A stretch of DNA of 64,000 nt from Pseudobutyrivibrio ruminis AD2017 (GTDB lineage: Bacteria > Bacillota > Clostridia > Lachnospirales > Lachnospiraceae): NCBI RefSeq assembly GCF_000424305.1, contig NZ_KE384162.1, positions 434,001-498,000 of the forward strand, read 5' to 3'. Below are positions 29,649 through 38,600 of the stretch, piece by piece (position 1 is the stretch's first letter; every line of letters begins with the position of its first letter). The notes under the pieces were generated by a model. The model was not told the origin of the DNA and did not search any database. It saw nothing but the letters and a program-made list of their open reading frames with translations. The translations under genes and the position numbers were made by a program.

Positions 29649-31454
29649 ATGGATCAAAGTAAAATTAGAAATTTTTGCATAGTTGCACATATCGACCATG
29701 GCAAATCTACACTTGCCGATAGAATCATCCAGATGACTGGCACTCTCACTGACCGTGAGATGCAGGCCCAGGTTCTTGATAACATGGACCTTGAGCGTGA
29801 ACGTGGTATCACTATCAAGTCTCAGGCCGTTCGTATCATCTATAAGGCTGATGATGGGAACGAATACATTTTCAATCTTATCGACACTCCTGGTCATGTT
29901 GACTTTAATTATGAAGTTTCTCGTTCACTTGCTGCCTGCGATGGAGCTATCCTTGTAGTAGATGCCGCTCAGGGTATTGAGGCTCAGACACTTGCTAATG
30001 TATATCTTGCACTGGATCATGACCTTGATGTTATTCCAGTTATTAATAAGATAGATTTACCATCAGCAGACCCTGACCGTGTTGTAGAAGAAATCGAAGA
30101 TGTCATTGGACTTGAAGCACATGATGCCCCACGCATCTCTGCTAAGACAGGTCTTAATATTCATGACGTTTTAGAAGCAATCGTACATCAGCTTCCAGCT
30201 CCTAAGGGAGACCCTAAGGCTCCACTTCAGGCACTTATATTCGATTCCCTTTATGATTCATATAAGGGTGTTATCGTATTTTGCCGAGTTAAGGAAGGTA
30301 CTCTTAAGGTTGGCGACAGCGTTAAGATGATGGCTACTGGCGCCCAGTTCGACGTAGTTGAGGTTGGATATTTTGGTGCAGGCCAGTTCATTCCTTGCAA
30401 TGAGCTTCCAGCTGGTATGGTAGGCTACATGACAGCTTCCATCAAAAACGTTAGGGACACTCGCGTAGGTGATACTATAACACATGCCAACAAGCCAGCC
30501 GCTGAACCACTTCCTGGCTATAAAAAGGTTAATCCTATGGTTTACTGCGGACTTTATCCTGCAGATGGAGCTAAATATCCAGACCTTAGAGATGCCCTTG
30601 AAAAGCTTCAGCTTAACGATGCTGCTCTTCACTTCGAGCCAGAAACATCTATAGCACTTGGTTTTGGTTTCAGATGTGGTTTCCTTGGATTATTACATTT
30701 GGAAATTATCCAGGAGCGTCTAGAGCGCGAATACAATCTTGACTTAGTTACAACTGCTCCATCAGTTGTTTACAGAGTATACAAAACAGATGGCACAATG
30801 ATTGAGCTTACAAACCCAAGCAATCTTCCTGCCCCATCAGAGATTGACTACATGGAAGAACCAATCGTTGAAGCTGAAATCATGGTTACAAGTGATTACA
30901 TCGGCGCTATTATGGACCTTTGCCAGGAGCGTCGTGGTCAGTACATCAGCATGGAATATATTGAAGAAACCCGTGCAGTTCTTAAGTACACTCTTCCACT
31001 TAACGAAATCATCTACGATTTCTTTGATGCACTTAAGAGCCGTTCCCGCGGATACGCAAGCTTTGATTACGAAATGAAGGGCTATATGAAGTCAGACCTT
31101 GTTAAGCTTGATATCCTTATTAATAAAGAAGAGGTTGATGCTCTTTCCTTTATTGTCTTCTCTGGCACAGCTTATGATAGAGGCCGCAAGATGTGTGAAA
31201 AGCTTAAGGATGAGATTCCACGTCACCTGTTTGAGATTCCTATCCAGGCCGCAATCGGTTCAAAGGTAATTGCCCGTGAAACTGTTAAGGCCATGAGAAA
31301 GGATGTCCTTGCTAAATGTTACGGTGGTGATATTTCCCGTAAGAAGAAGCTTCTTGAAAAACAGAAGGAAGGTAAAAAGAGAATGCGTCAGGTTGGTAAT
31401 GTAGAAATTCCACAGGCAGCCTTCATGAGCGTTCTTAAACTAGACGAGGATTAA
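29649..31454 (+). CDS. lepA: Elongation factor 4 (LepA)
   Basis: Ribosome-associated translational GTPase that back-translocates or remodels stalled ribosomes. The 601-residue product has G1 [13 protein letters not shown], the [14 protein letters not shown] switch region, G3 DTPGHVDF and G4 [11 protein letters not shown]. The LepA-specific C-terminus begins near [20 protein letters not shown]. Length is standard. AGAGGTG precedes the ATG. hemW follows after 1 nt. Confidence 0.98.
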   Translation: MDQSKIRNFCIVAHIDHGKSTLADRIIQMTGTLTDREMQAQVLDNMDLERERGITIKSQAVRIIYKADDGNEYIFNLIDTPGHVDFNYEVSRSLAACDGAILVVDAAQGIEAQTLANVYLALDHDLDVIPVINKIDLPSADPDRVVEEIEDVIGLEAHDAPRISAKTGLNIHDVLEAIVHQLPAPKGDPKAPLQALIFDSLYDSYKGVIVFCRVKEGTLKVGDSVKMMATGAQFDVVEVGYFGAGQFIPCNELPAGMVGYMTASIKNVRDTRVGDTITHANKPAAEPLPGYKKVNPMVYCGLYPADGAKYPDLRDALEKLQLNDAALHFEPETSIALGFGFRCGFLGLLHLEIIQERLEREYNLDLVTTAPSVVYRVYKTDGTMIELTNPSNLPAPSEIDYMEEPIVEAEIMVTSDYIGAIMDLCQERRGQYISMEYIEETRAVLKYTLPLNEIIYDFFDALKSRSRGYASFDYEMKGYMKSDLVKLDILINKEEVDALSFIVFSGTAYDRGRKMCEKLKDEIPRHLFEIPIQAAIGSKVIARETVKAMRKDVLAKCYGGDISRKKKLLEKQKEGKKRMRQVGNVEIPQAAFMSVLKLDED

Positions 31455-31455
31455 A

Positions 31456-32655
31456 ATGACTCCTATTGAACTATATATTCATATACCATTTTGCGTAAAA
31501 AAATGTTTATATTGCGATTTCCTTTCAGGGGTTTTCGACGAAAAAATGCAGCGGCGTTACGTCGCTGCTTTGTGCGCTGAAATTAAATATGTAGCAAATG
31601 CCCATCCAGGCTGTCTAGTAAAAACTATCTACGTTGGTGGGGGAACTCCTTCCTGGCTTTCAGAGGATTTGATGGATGGGATTATTACAACTGTAAAACA
31701 ATACTTTAAAATAGACCCACTTGCCGAGATTTCAGTGGAATGTAATCCCGGTACTCTCTCATCTGAAAAGCTTAATGTATACAGAAGCATCGGAATCAAT
31801 CGTCTTTCTATAGGTTTACAGTCAGCTAATGATGATGAATTAAAGGAGCTTGGTCGAATACATGACTATAATCGATTCCTACATACCTTCGATTTAGTTA
31901 GAAAAGCAGGCTTTGACAATGTAAATGTAGACATTATGACAGGACTTCCTCATCAAACAATAGAAAAGCTGGACCGCACGCTTAACGCGGTAACAATGCT
32001 TCGTCCTGAACATATTTCAGCTTACTCTCTCATCATTGAAAAGGGCACACCTTTCTATGAGAAATATAAATTCGATGCAGTCAAGCAACAGGCTGGCATG
32101 GAAACTGAAGACCTTCCTACTGATGAGGAATCATACCGCTTATATAAGCACACAATGGACTTTTTAGAGTCTAAAGGTTATAAGCGTTATGAAATATCTA
32201 ACTACGCCAGAAACGGCAAAATATGCCGCCATAACGTAGGCTATTGGGACAGAGTTCCATACTTGGGCGTTGGGCTTGGCGCAGCATCTTTATTTGATAA
32301 TATTCGAACCAGCAACGTTCGTGATATTTATAAATATGTGGAAACATCAGAGGCAATCGAAAATGGTCAGTCCTTGAATTTTGAACTATCTTCTCCTTAC
32401 TATGAATCTGAGGAGGTTATTTCTAAAAAGGATGCCATGGCCGAATTCATGTTTTTAGGCCTTAGAAAAATAGATGGAATTGCTAGAGCTGATTTCTATC
32501 AAATGTTTGGCATAGATATTGAAGCTATCTATGGCCCAGTTATTACAGCACTTAGAAACCAAGGCTTTATGGATGCTAAAGAGGGCCGATTATTTCTTAC
32601 TGATATAGGAATAGATGTGAGTAATCAAGTATTATCCAAATTTTTATTGGATTAA
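31456..32655 (+). CDS. hemW: Radical SAM heme chaperone HemW
   Basis: HemW is a radical SAM family protein involved in heme delivery; older annotations call it oxygen-independent coproporphyrinogen III oxidase. The 399-residue product has the Fe-S motif as CVKKCLYCDF (Cys13, Cys17, Cys20), the YVGGGTPSWL glycine motif and the family C-terminal HemN-like domain (KRYEISNYAR, HNVGYW). It immediately follows lepA, an arrangement common in Firmicutes. Confidence 0.93.
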   Translation: MTPIELYIHIPFCVKKCLYCDFLSGVFDEKMQRRYVAALCAEIKYVANAHPGCLVKTIYVGGGTPSWLSEDLMDGIITTVKQYFKIDPLAEISVECNPGTLSSEKLNVYRSIGINRLSIGLQSANDDELKELGRIHDYNRFLHTFDLVRKAGFDNVNVDIMTGLPHQTIEKLDRTLNAVTMLRPEHISAYSLIIEKGTPFYEKYKFDAVKQQAGMETEDLPTDEESYRLYKHTMDFLESKGYKRYEISNYARNGKICRHNVGYWDRVPYLGVGLGAASLFDNIRTSNVRDIYKYVETSEAIENGQSLNFELSSPYYESEEVISKKDAMAEFMFLGLRKIDGIARADFYQMFGIDIEAIYGPVITALRNQGFMDAKEGRLFLTDIGIDVSNQVLSKFLLD

Positions 32656-32668
32656 TCCTTATTTTCTC

Positions 32669-32697
32669 TTGACAAAACCACATCTATTATCTATTAT
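32669..32697 (+). promoter_or_regulatory. rpsT promoter
   Basis: TTGACA (32669-32674), 17-nt spacer, TATTAT (32692-32697). It leaves a leader of about 85 nt before rpsT. Confidence 0.8.
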
Positions 32698-32787
32698 ATT
32701 TGAGTATGCGTTGAACTGTCCGTGTCCGGCTACAACGTATTTTAATTTGAAACATTATTTTTATACAAATTGGAGGTGTAGCAACAC

Positions 32788-33051
32788 ATGGCAAATATCA
32801 AATCTGCTAAGAAGCGTGTTCAGGTAGCAGCTATCAGAACAGAGCGCAATAAGGCAATCAGATCAGAAGTTAAGACATACGTTAAGCGTGTTGAGGCTGC
32901 TGTTGAGTCTGGCGATAAGGCTGTAGCTGAGTCAGAGCTTAAGGCTGCTATCAAGGTTATCGAGATGGCTGGTTCAAAGGGTGTTTATCATGATAACACT
33001 GTTAGCCGTAAGGTTTCTCGTCTTACAAAGCTCGTTAACAAGCTTGCTTAA
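32788..33051 (+). CDS. rpsT: 30S ribosomal protein S20
   Basis: Small-subunit protein that binds 16S rRNA. The 87-residue, Lys/Arg/Ala-rich helical product starts ANIKSAKKRVQVAAIRTERN and contains GSKGVYHDNTVSRKVSRLTK, both diagnostic for S20. TTGGAGGTG lies before the ATG. It has its own consensus promoter and terminator. Confidence 0.99.
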   Translation: MANIKSAKKRVQVAAIRTERNKAIRSEVKTYVKRVEAAVESGDKAVAESELKAAIKVIEMAGSKGVYHDNTVSRKVSRLTKLVNKLA

Positions 33052-33065
33052 TTAATTATACGAAA

Positions 33066-33102
33066 CAAAAAGCATCGGTCCCGTCAGCCGATGCTTTTTT
33101 TG
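33066..33102. terminator. Bidirectional terminator between rpsT and the PilZ gene
   Basis: AGCATCGG (33071-33078) pairs with CCGATGCT (33088-33095), flanked by an A run on the left and a T run on the right, so it can terminate both rpsT and the convergent PilZ gene. Confidence 0.93.
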
Positions 33103-33116
33103 TTGCTTATTATTTT

Positions 33117-33899
33117 TTAAAATTGTTCTATTATCTTCTTTTGCCAATTATCTCCAGTAACATTTTTCTTTAATTCTTTTCCAAGTCTCTGGCCTCTGAT
33201 TAATTCTATCTGTTTATTGGCAATATATCTTTGAAGTTCAGCAGCATGATCAGCCGAAAGAATACAGCCACTTACCACTGTCCCATCTTCTTTTTCTTTT
33301 TGGTTATTAATACGTCCTGTTAGCTTGGCTACTAAATAATCCTCACCATCTGCTTTTTTATCAGTAAGCATGAGTACAAACGCCTTATTTGCATCAAGTC
33401 TTGTGGTGTTAACTTCTTCTATCGCAACACCGCAATATGATAGATCTTTAACTAGTACTTGATAGGCATTTTCACCTTGTACAATGCTCATGACCCTATC
33501 GATAGCTATACGGATACCTCTTCTTCGATTATATTTCTCGCCTATAGGATTATGAACGGTAACAACATGGATAGATTTTCCAGATTTAAGTAAGTACTTA
33601 AATATCTTCACGTCTTCCCAGTGAAAAACACCCTGAGGTAATATCGCAATCAAATCAATTTTGGAAACTATTCCCTTGAAGCTAACTTCCTGTAGCTTCT
33701 CCTGCCACATCTTAAGTATGTTTTCAAGCGGAAGGAAATTCGTGAATTTATCCTCTAATTCAGCATACTCCTCTTCAGAAAGAATAGCATACTCAGTAGG
33801 AAGTTCCATTTTCTTATTGTCTAAATATCCAACAACCGATAAAGTAGCTTCCCTGGTAATATCTGAAATATTAATTTTTATTGTTTGTTTTTCTTTCAT
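33117..33899 (-). CDS. PilZ-domain c-di-GMP receptor (YcgR-like)
   Basis: Likely cyclic-di-GMP-dependent regulator of motility or surface traits. The 260-residue product has an N-terminal YcgR-like domain (about residues 1-125) and a C-terminal PilZ domain. The c-di-GMP-binding arginines lie in KYNRRRGIRI, and the second motif in KDLSYCGVAIEEV (D/N-x-S-x-x-G). No catalytic domain is fused. The presence of flagellar genes in the window supports a flagellar-brake role, but this is inference. It is the last gene of the thrS-to-PilZ minus-strand run. Confidence 0.88.
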   Translation of the reverse strand: MKEKQTIKINISDITREATLSVVGYLDNKKMELPTEYAILSEEEYAELEDKFTNFLPLENILKMWQEKLQEVSFKGIVSKIDLIAILPQGVFHWEDVKIFKYLLKSGKSIHVVTVHNPIGEKYNRRRGIRIAIDRVMSIVQGENAYQVLVKDLSYCGVAIEEVNTTRLDANKAFVLMLTDKKADGEDYLVAKLTGRINNQKEKEDGTVVSGCILSADHAAELQRYIANKQIELIRGQRLGKELKKNVTGDNWQKKIIEQF

Positions 33900-33936
33900 A
33901 ATTTAGTTTTAAATAGACTTAATACAAACTATCCGG

Positions 33937-34917
33937 TTATTTTCCTGCGTACTTCATAATTATTAGTTCCACGGCAAGCTTTTCGTCCAACTTACCAGTT
34001 TTAAACTGCTCTTCAAAATCTGCAGCATCATTTAAAAGATTTGTAATTTCTTTATCTGAAAAATTATTAGCCAGCTGCATGGTACGTCTTACCGCAAAAT
34101 CTGGAACACCAACTCTTTTAGCAATTGTAGAAGCATTATTACCAAAGCCTGATAATTCCTTTATAACCTTCATCTGCCTAAACTGGCGGACAATCATTGT
34201 AAGAATCCTCATTGGTGGTTCTTTTGCTGATAACATGTCCTGATATAAATCCATGGTACGCATCATATCCTTTGCAGATATTGCGTTAAGCATATCAAAA
34301 ATCTTAGTCTCAACCTTTGCCACACAGATTTCATTAACATCCTCTATGGTAATTTGATTTCTATCGCCAACATAAGTGATTAGCTTTTCTAACTCTCGCG
34401 ACATATTATCCATAGAGTCATGTGTCATATTAAGGAATTGAGTCCAAGCATCCTTTTTCATCTGTTTTCCGGCATTGTTAAGTTGTGCTCCAACCCATTT
34501 TGCAAGAACAGCCTCATTAGGCATATTTATTTCTATATCTCTGCCAACAGCCTTAGCTGCCTTATATAGCTTTCCTCTTTTATCAGCAGATGGTTCTACA
34601 AAAATAAAAACAGTAAATTCAGGTATGGCTGACAGGTAATTACCTAAGTCCTCAGGCATCTTTTTGCCAAAGCCACTATTTTCAATAAGAATAACTCTGT
34701 GTTCTGCGAAAAATGGCATCGTCTCAGCTTGATCAATTATCTGCGCTGTATTAATACCATTATCCTCATATTTGGAGAAATTCATATTATCCCCTTCATT
34801 AACGAGGGCGGCTATAAGCTTATTTTTATATTGAAGCTTAAGATAATCTTCTTCACCATATATTAAATATAAATTTTGAAATTGTCCTTTAGCTATATCT
34901 TCATCTATACGTCTCAT
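33937..34917 (-). CDS. holA: DNA polymerase III delta subunit
   Basis: HolA is the clamp-loader subunit that opens the beta clamp. The 326-residue product has the family N-terminal segment NLYLIYGEEDYLKLQYKNKL and the middle segment RELEKLITYVGDRNQITIED. The C-terminal collar region (RILTMIVRQFRQMKVIKELS, then a GVPDFAVRRTMQLAN stretch) follows. It lacks a true Walker A, as usual for delta. It lies 37 nt upstream of the PilZ gene. Confidence 0.95.
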   Translation of the reverse strand: MRRIDEDIAKGQFQNLYLIYGEEDYLKLQYKNKLIAALVNEGDNMNFSKYEDNGINTAQIIDQAETMPFFAEHRVILIENSGFGKKMPEDLGNYLSAIPEFTVFIFVEPSADKRGKLYKAAKAVGRDIEINMPNEAVLAKWVGAQLNNAGKQMKKDAWTQFLNMTHDSMDNMSRELEKLITYVGDRNQITIEDVNEICVAKVETKIFDMLNAISAKDMMRTMDLYQDMLSAKEPPMRILTMIVRQFRQMKVIKELSGFGNNASTIAKRVGVPDFAVRRTMQLANNFSDKEITNLLNDAADFEEQFKTGKLDEKLAVELIIMKYAGK

Positions 34918-34974
34918 AGATAAAAGTATAGCTTATATTTAAACGTACTACTAGAGAATTTTTTAAAGAAATAG

Positions 34975-35487
34975 TTAGAATTTAGCATCAAAATTCATAC
35001 CAGCGAGCAGACCTGCATCGGCCTCTTTTCTGTTCTTCTGATATGGATTATTTTCATTTGGATAAGCGATTTTGGTAGACGTAGTTCCACCAGAAACATA
35101 GGTTTTACCGCATTCAGGGCATACCGCAGTGTGGATAGCAACCGAAGCCTGTAGCACCTTTCCACCTGCCTCTTTAGCCTTATCATAAGCATTACTTACA
35201 TGCTCCTGCTCGTGGCCTCTTACTCTTGCTCCAGCTGCTTCTGGCGCAATGTGAGCAGCAGATTTAAATGAAACCTGCTCATCAGAGCCGTCCTGATATG
35301 TACGGCTTGCACATGTAGCGCACTCAACCAAACCAGCAGATATAGCTTGCCTACGATTGGTATATTTAGCTGCCTGGGCCTCAGTTCCACCATTAGCTAT
35401 AATCTCACGTCCTAATGAACTAAGAGGCTTAAGATCATAGCCTCCGCCAATACCTATATTCAGATTACCAATCCCCATCCCTTGCAT
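34975..35487 (-). CDS. SprA-related protein with HEQEH motif
   Basis: Resembles the SprA-related family, whose function is not established. The 170-residue product starts with a Gly/Asn/Ile-rich segment, then a CATCASRTYQDGSDEQVSFK Cys pair, then an HExxH motif (GHEQEHVSNA) typical of zinc metallopeptidases, and a CPECGKTYV pair. The four Cys look like a zinc ribbon. The ATG at 35487 is chosen because GGAGGTG lies just before it; an in-frame TTG four codons earlier overlaps that site. It has no signal peptide. Peptidase activity is suggested by the motif only. Confidence 0.75.
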   Translation of the reverse strand: MQGMGIGNLNIGIGGGYDLKPLSSLGREIIANGGTEAQAAKYTNRRQAISAGLVECATCASRTYQDGSDEQVSFKSAAHIAPEAAGARVRGHEQEHVSNAYDKAKEAGGKVLQASVAIHTAVCPECGKTYVSGGTTSTKIAYPNENNPYQKNRKEADAGLLAGMNFDAKF

Positions 35488-35576
35488 AAGCACCTCCAAG
35501 AACCTGTGCCTATAGATATAATTATATTAACACCTAATTACGAAATAACTATGAACAAGGCTTTCTATATCATTAA

Positions 35577-36464
35577 TTATAATTCGTTATCAAATTCTGG
35601 TATAAAGCTTTCCTTTGCCACAGTTCTGTCCTGTATAAAGGCATTTTCCACCCCTATAGACAGTGCATAATCTATCAGGCTATCATATTCACGCTTTGTA
35701 ACTCTGCGGTTTAATTCAGGGTAATTTGAAGCGATTTGAGGCATAGGTGTATATTGGCTCATCATGCTGATGTAGATGTTATCTCCGTATGTTTCATATA
35801 GGTATTTAACGATGGCTTTAGCATCCTTTACGTGTCCTGGTAGCAATAACTGACGTACAATTACTCCAGATTGAATAAAGCCATTATCATCAAATACTGG
35901 AGTGCCGCACTGCCTTACCATTTCTGCTATGGCTTCTTTTGCAACCTCAGGATAATCTGCGGCATGAGAATATTTTGCTGCAAGGTTAGAATCCATGTAC
36001 TTAAAATCAGGCAGATACGTATTTACGATACCATCTAGCTGTTTTAGACTATCTGCCTTCTCATAACCACTTGTATTATAAATGATTGGTATTTCAAGCC
36101 CATTTGCTTTTGCGATTTTGATAGACTCTACAATCTGTGGGATATAATGAGTTCCAGTAACAAGATTGATGTTATTAGCTCCCTGATTTTGTAAATCTAG
36201 ATATATTTCAGCAAGCTCATCAATAGTAACTTCCTTTCCAACCTGGCCATGACTGATTTTTTCATTCTGACAAAAAACGCAGTGAAGGCTGCATCCTGAA
36301 AAGAATACAGCCCCACTACCTTTTGTACCAGAAATGCATGGCTCTTCCCAAAAGTGTAAAGCCGCTCTAGCTATCTTCACTTTATTAGAAACCTGACATA
36401 CGCCAAGAGTGATGGTTCTGTCTACACCACAGTTTCTTGGACAAAGCATACATTTCGAATTCAT
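35577..36464 (-). CDS. Radical SAM protein related to pyruvate formate-lyase activating enzyme
   Basis: Radical SAM enzyme of the PflA-like group of uncertain substrate. The 295-residue product has an N-terminal Cys-rich segment (CMLCPRNCGVDR, later GVCQV), then the SAM/Fe-S motif in FFSGCSLHCVFCQN (CxxxCxxC). Barrel segments NLVTGTHYIPQIV and VNTYLPDFKYMDSNLAAKYS follow. The N-terminal four Cys could hold another cluster. It starts 3 nt after thrS and is probably on the T-box-controlled transcript. No pflB lies in the window. Confidence 0.85.
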   Translation of the reverse strand: MNSKCMLCPRNCGVDRTITLGVCQVSNKVKIARAALHFWEEPCISGTKGSGAVFFSGCSLHCVFCQNEKISHGQVGKEVTIDELAEIYLDLQNQGANNINLVTGTHYIPQIVESIKIAKANGLEIPIIYNTSGYEKADSLKQLDGIVNTYLPDFKYMDSNLAAKYSHAADYPEVAKEAIAEMVRQCGTPVFDDNGFIQSGVIVRQLLLPGHVKDAKAIVKYLYETYGDNIYISMMSQYTPMPQIASNYPELNRRVTKREYDSLIDYALSIGVENAFIQDRTVAKESFIPEFDNEL

Positions 36465-36467
36465 TTA

Positions 36468-38234
36468 TTATTTACGACCCTTTGTCTTAATCTCGTTTAC
36501 GATAAGCTCTACAAACTCGTCAAACTTAACTGTTGTAGTGCCCTGCTCGCCGTGAAGTCTGTATGAAACAGTGCCCTCAGCCTCTTCATTCTTACCAAGA
36601 ACTGCAAGGTAAGGAACCTTCTGAATCTGAGCTTCACGCATCTTGTAGCCAAGCTTCTCTGAACGTGTATCAAACTCAACACGAACATCTGCATCAGCAA
36701 GTGCATCAACAAGCTTCTGTGCATAAGCGTTAAGACCTTCATCATCATTCTTAACTGGAAGAACCTTAACCTGTGTAGGTGCAAGCCAAAGTGGAAGGTT
36801 ACCCTTTGTCTCCTCAAGAATGTAAGCCATGAATCTATCAAGAGATCCAAGGATAGCTCTGTGGATTACTACAGGTGTCTGCTTGTTAGAATCAGCATCT
36901 GTGTATGTAAGGTCAAACTTAGCAGGCAAGCAGAAATCAAGCTGGCAAGTAGAAAGTGTGATTTCGTTACCAATAGCTGGCTTAACGTTAACATCAAGCT
37001 TTGGTCCGTAGAATGCAGCCTCACCGATCTCCTCTGTGAACTCGATGCCGATTTCTGTAAGAGTCTCACGAAGAGCCTGCTCTGCTGTGTTCCACATCTC
37101 ATCATCCTGATGATACTTCTTTGTATCAGCTGGGTCACGAAGTGAAAGAACGCATCTGTAATCTGTAATACCAAAATCCTCGTATGTGCTGAAGATAAGG
37201 TCGCATACGTTCTTAACCTCAGACTTAATCTGCTCCTGTGTACAGAAGATATGTGAATCGTTCTGGCAGAAGTGACGTCCTCTTTCGATACCCTTAAGAG
37301 TTCCTGATGACTCGAAACGGAAATCGTGTGCGATTTCAGCGATACGAATAGGAAGCTCCTTATATGAATGTGGTCTATTAGCATAAATTCTCATGTGGTG
37401 TGGGCAGTTCATAGGACGAAGAACGAAGTTCTCTCCTTCAACCTCCATAGCTGGGAACATGTTCTCCTTGTAGTGATCCCAGTGACCAGATGTCTGGTAA
37501 AGCTGAACTGTACCAACGCATGGTGTCATAACGTGAAGGTAACCAAGCTTACGCTCCTTGTTACGGATGTAGTTTTCAAGCTCTGTCCAGATTGTGTAAC
37601 CGTTTGGAAGGTACATTGGAAGTCCCTTACCAATTAAATCGTCAGACATGAAAAGCTGCATATCCTTACCGATTTTACGGTGATCACGCTCCTTAGCCTC
37701 CTCTAAAAGTGCAAGATGCTCATCAAGCTGCTCCTGTGTTGGGAAGCAAACACCGTATACACGGTTAAGTACCTGATTGTTAGCATCACCCTTCCAGTAA
37801 GCACCAGAGTGCTTAACAAGCTTGAAGTAACGGCACATCTTAACGTTGTCTACGTGTGGTCCACGGCAAAGGTCTGTGAAATCGCCCTGGTCATAGCAAG
37901 AAATTGTCTGAGTATCCTCATCCATGTTATTGATAAGGTCTACCTTATATGGATCATCCTTAAACATCTCTAAGGCTTCAGCCTTTGAAATCTCACGACG
38001 ATAAATCTTGCAGCCAGACTTTGCTACCTTCTTCATTTCCTTTTCGATTTTAGCAATGTCTTCATCTGTAAGCATAACATCGCCAAGATCCATATCGTAG
38101 TAGAAGCCTTCCTCTACAACTGGACCAACCCAAAACTTAGCGTTTGGATAAAGATGCTTTACAGCCTGTGCCATCATGTGTGCACATGAGTGATTGAGAG
38201 TGTTTAATGACTCATCTTCTTTGAAATTAACCAT
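36468..38234 (-). CDS. thrS: Threonyl-tRNA synthetase without TGS domain
   Basis: Class II synthetase charging tRNA-Thr. The 588-residue product begins directly in the editing domain (HSCAHMMAQAVKHLYPNAKF) and lacks the N-terminal TGS domain of about 60 residues found in most bacterial ThrRS. Catalytic motifs are present: CRGPHVDN in the editing domain, RPMNCPHHMRIY with a zinc-ligand Cys, FRFESSGTLKGIERGRHF and VIHRAILGSLDRFMAYILEE. The C-terminal anticodon-binding domain is complete. AAGGAG precedes the ATG, so the short N-terminus is real. A T-box riboswitch lies upstream. Confidence 0.97.
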   Translation of the reverse strand: MVNFKEDESLNTLNHSCAHMMAQAVKHLYPNAKFWVGPVVEEGFYYDMDLGDVMLTDEDIAKIEKEMKKVAKSGCKIYRREISKAEALEMFKDDPYKVDLINNMDEDTQTISCYDQGDFTDLCRGPHVDNVKMCRYFKLVKHSGAYWKGDANNQVLNRVYGVCFPTQEQLDEHLALLEEAKERDHRKIGKDMQLFMSDDLIGKGLPMYLPNGYTIWTELENYIRNKERKLGYLHVMTPCVGTVQLYQTSGHWDHYKENMFPAMEVEGENFVLRPMNCPHHMRIYANRPHSYKELPIRIAEIAHDFRFESSGTLKGIERGRHFCQNDSHIFCTQEQIKSEVKNVCDLIFSTYEDFGITDYRCVLSLRDPADTKKYHQDDEMWNTAEQALRETLTEIGIEFTEEIGEAAFYGPKLDVNVKPAIGNEITLSTCQLDFCLPAKFDLTYTDADSNKQTPVVIHRAILGSLDRFMAYILEETKGNLPLWLAPTQVKVLPVKNDDEGLNAYAQKLVDALADADVRVEFDTRSEKLGYKMREAQIQKVPYLAVLGKNEEAEGTVSYRLHGEQGTTTVKFDEFVELIVNEIKTKGRK

Positions 38235-38296
38235 GATTTTCTCCTTTTTCTAATGAATGAAAATGTAAATAACTACTGGTACTAAGGGTGTAAAAC

Positions 38297-38540
38297 AAAA
38301 AAGCACCCATAGAACTGGCATTTAACCAATCCTAAGGGTGCGAATAAACATTTCACACGGTTCCACCTTAGTGTTTCACTCATTTTGTCTTTAACGGAAC
38401 TACCCGGAGACGCTTCGGAATTAATCCTTCTACGTTCAGCTCGAGAATGGTGTTCATATAAGCCTCCACTAGACGCTTCCAGCCTAGGCGTCCTCTCTCT
38501 TAGCTTTAGCAAATACTACTGTTTCTGTCATCGCTTTTCG
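38297..38540 (-). promoter_or_regulatory. T-box riboswitch (Thr) with terminator upstream of thrS
   Basis: This fills most of the 366-nt gap between thrS and the SPFH gene. Reading the minus strand, it has a Stem I-like region with GAGAG and GGCTGGAAGCG features, and a candidate Thr specifier ACC at 38451-38449 followed by A. The T-box sequence AAGGTGGAACCGTG (about 38369-38356) follows. A terminator at 38341-38303 (GCACCC...GGGTGC) has a T run ending near 38297. Uncharged tRNA-Thr would favour the antiterminator and allow thrS transcription. Confidence 0.93.
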
Positions 38541-38546
38541 TGGTCT

Positions 38547-38575
38547 ATACTACCACAAATCATAGGATTAAACAA
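38547..38575 (-). promoter_or_regulatory. Candidate promoter of the thrS T-box leader
   Basis: Minus strand TTGTTT (38575-38570), 17-nt spacer, TAGTAT (38552-38547), about 10 nt before the start of Stem I. Confidence 0.5.
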
Positions 38576-38600
38576 GCACCTGGTAGCTTAATATCACTAA

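Noticed and set aside
32698-32787. Structured regulatory RNA in the rpsT leader
   Set aside because: Only short, weak base-pairing was seen in the ~85-nt leader, and no known ribosomal-protein leader motif was recognised.
38282-38512. Reading frame of about 76 codons in the thrS leader on the minus strand
   Set aside because: It lies wholly in the T-box riboswitch, including its terminator, has no ribosome site and resembles no protein.
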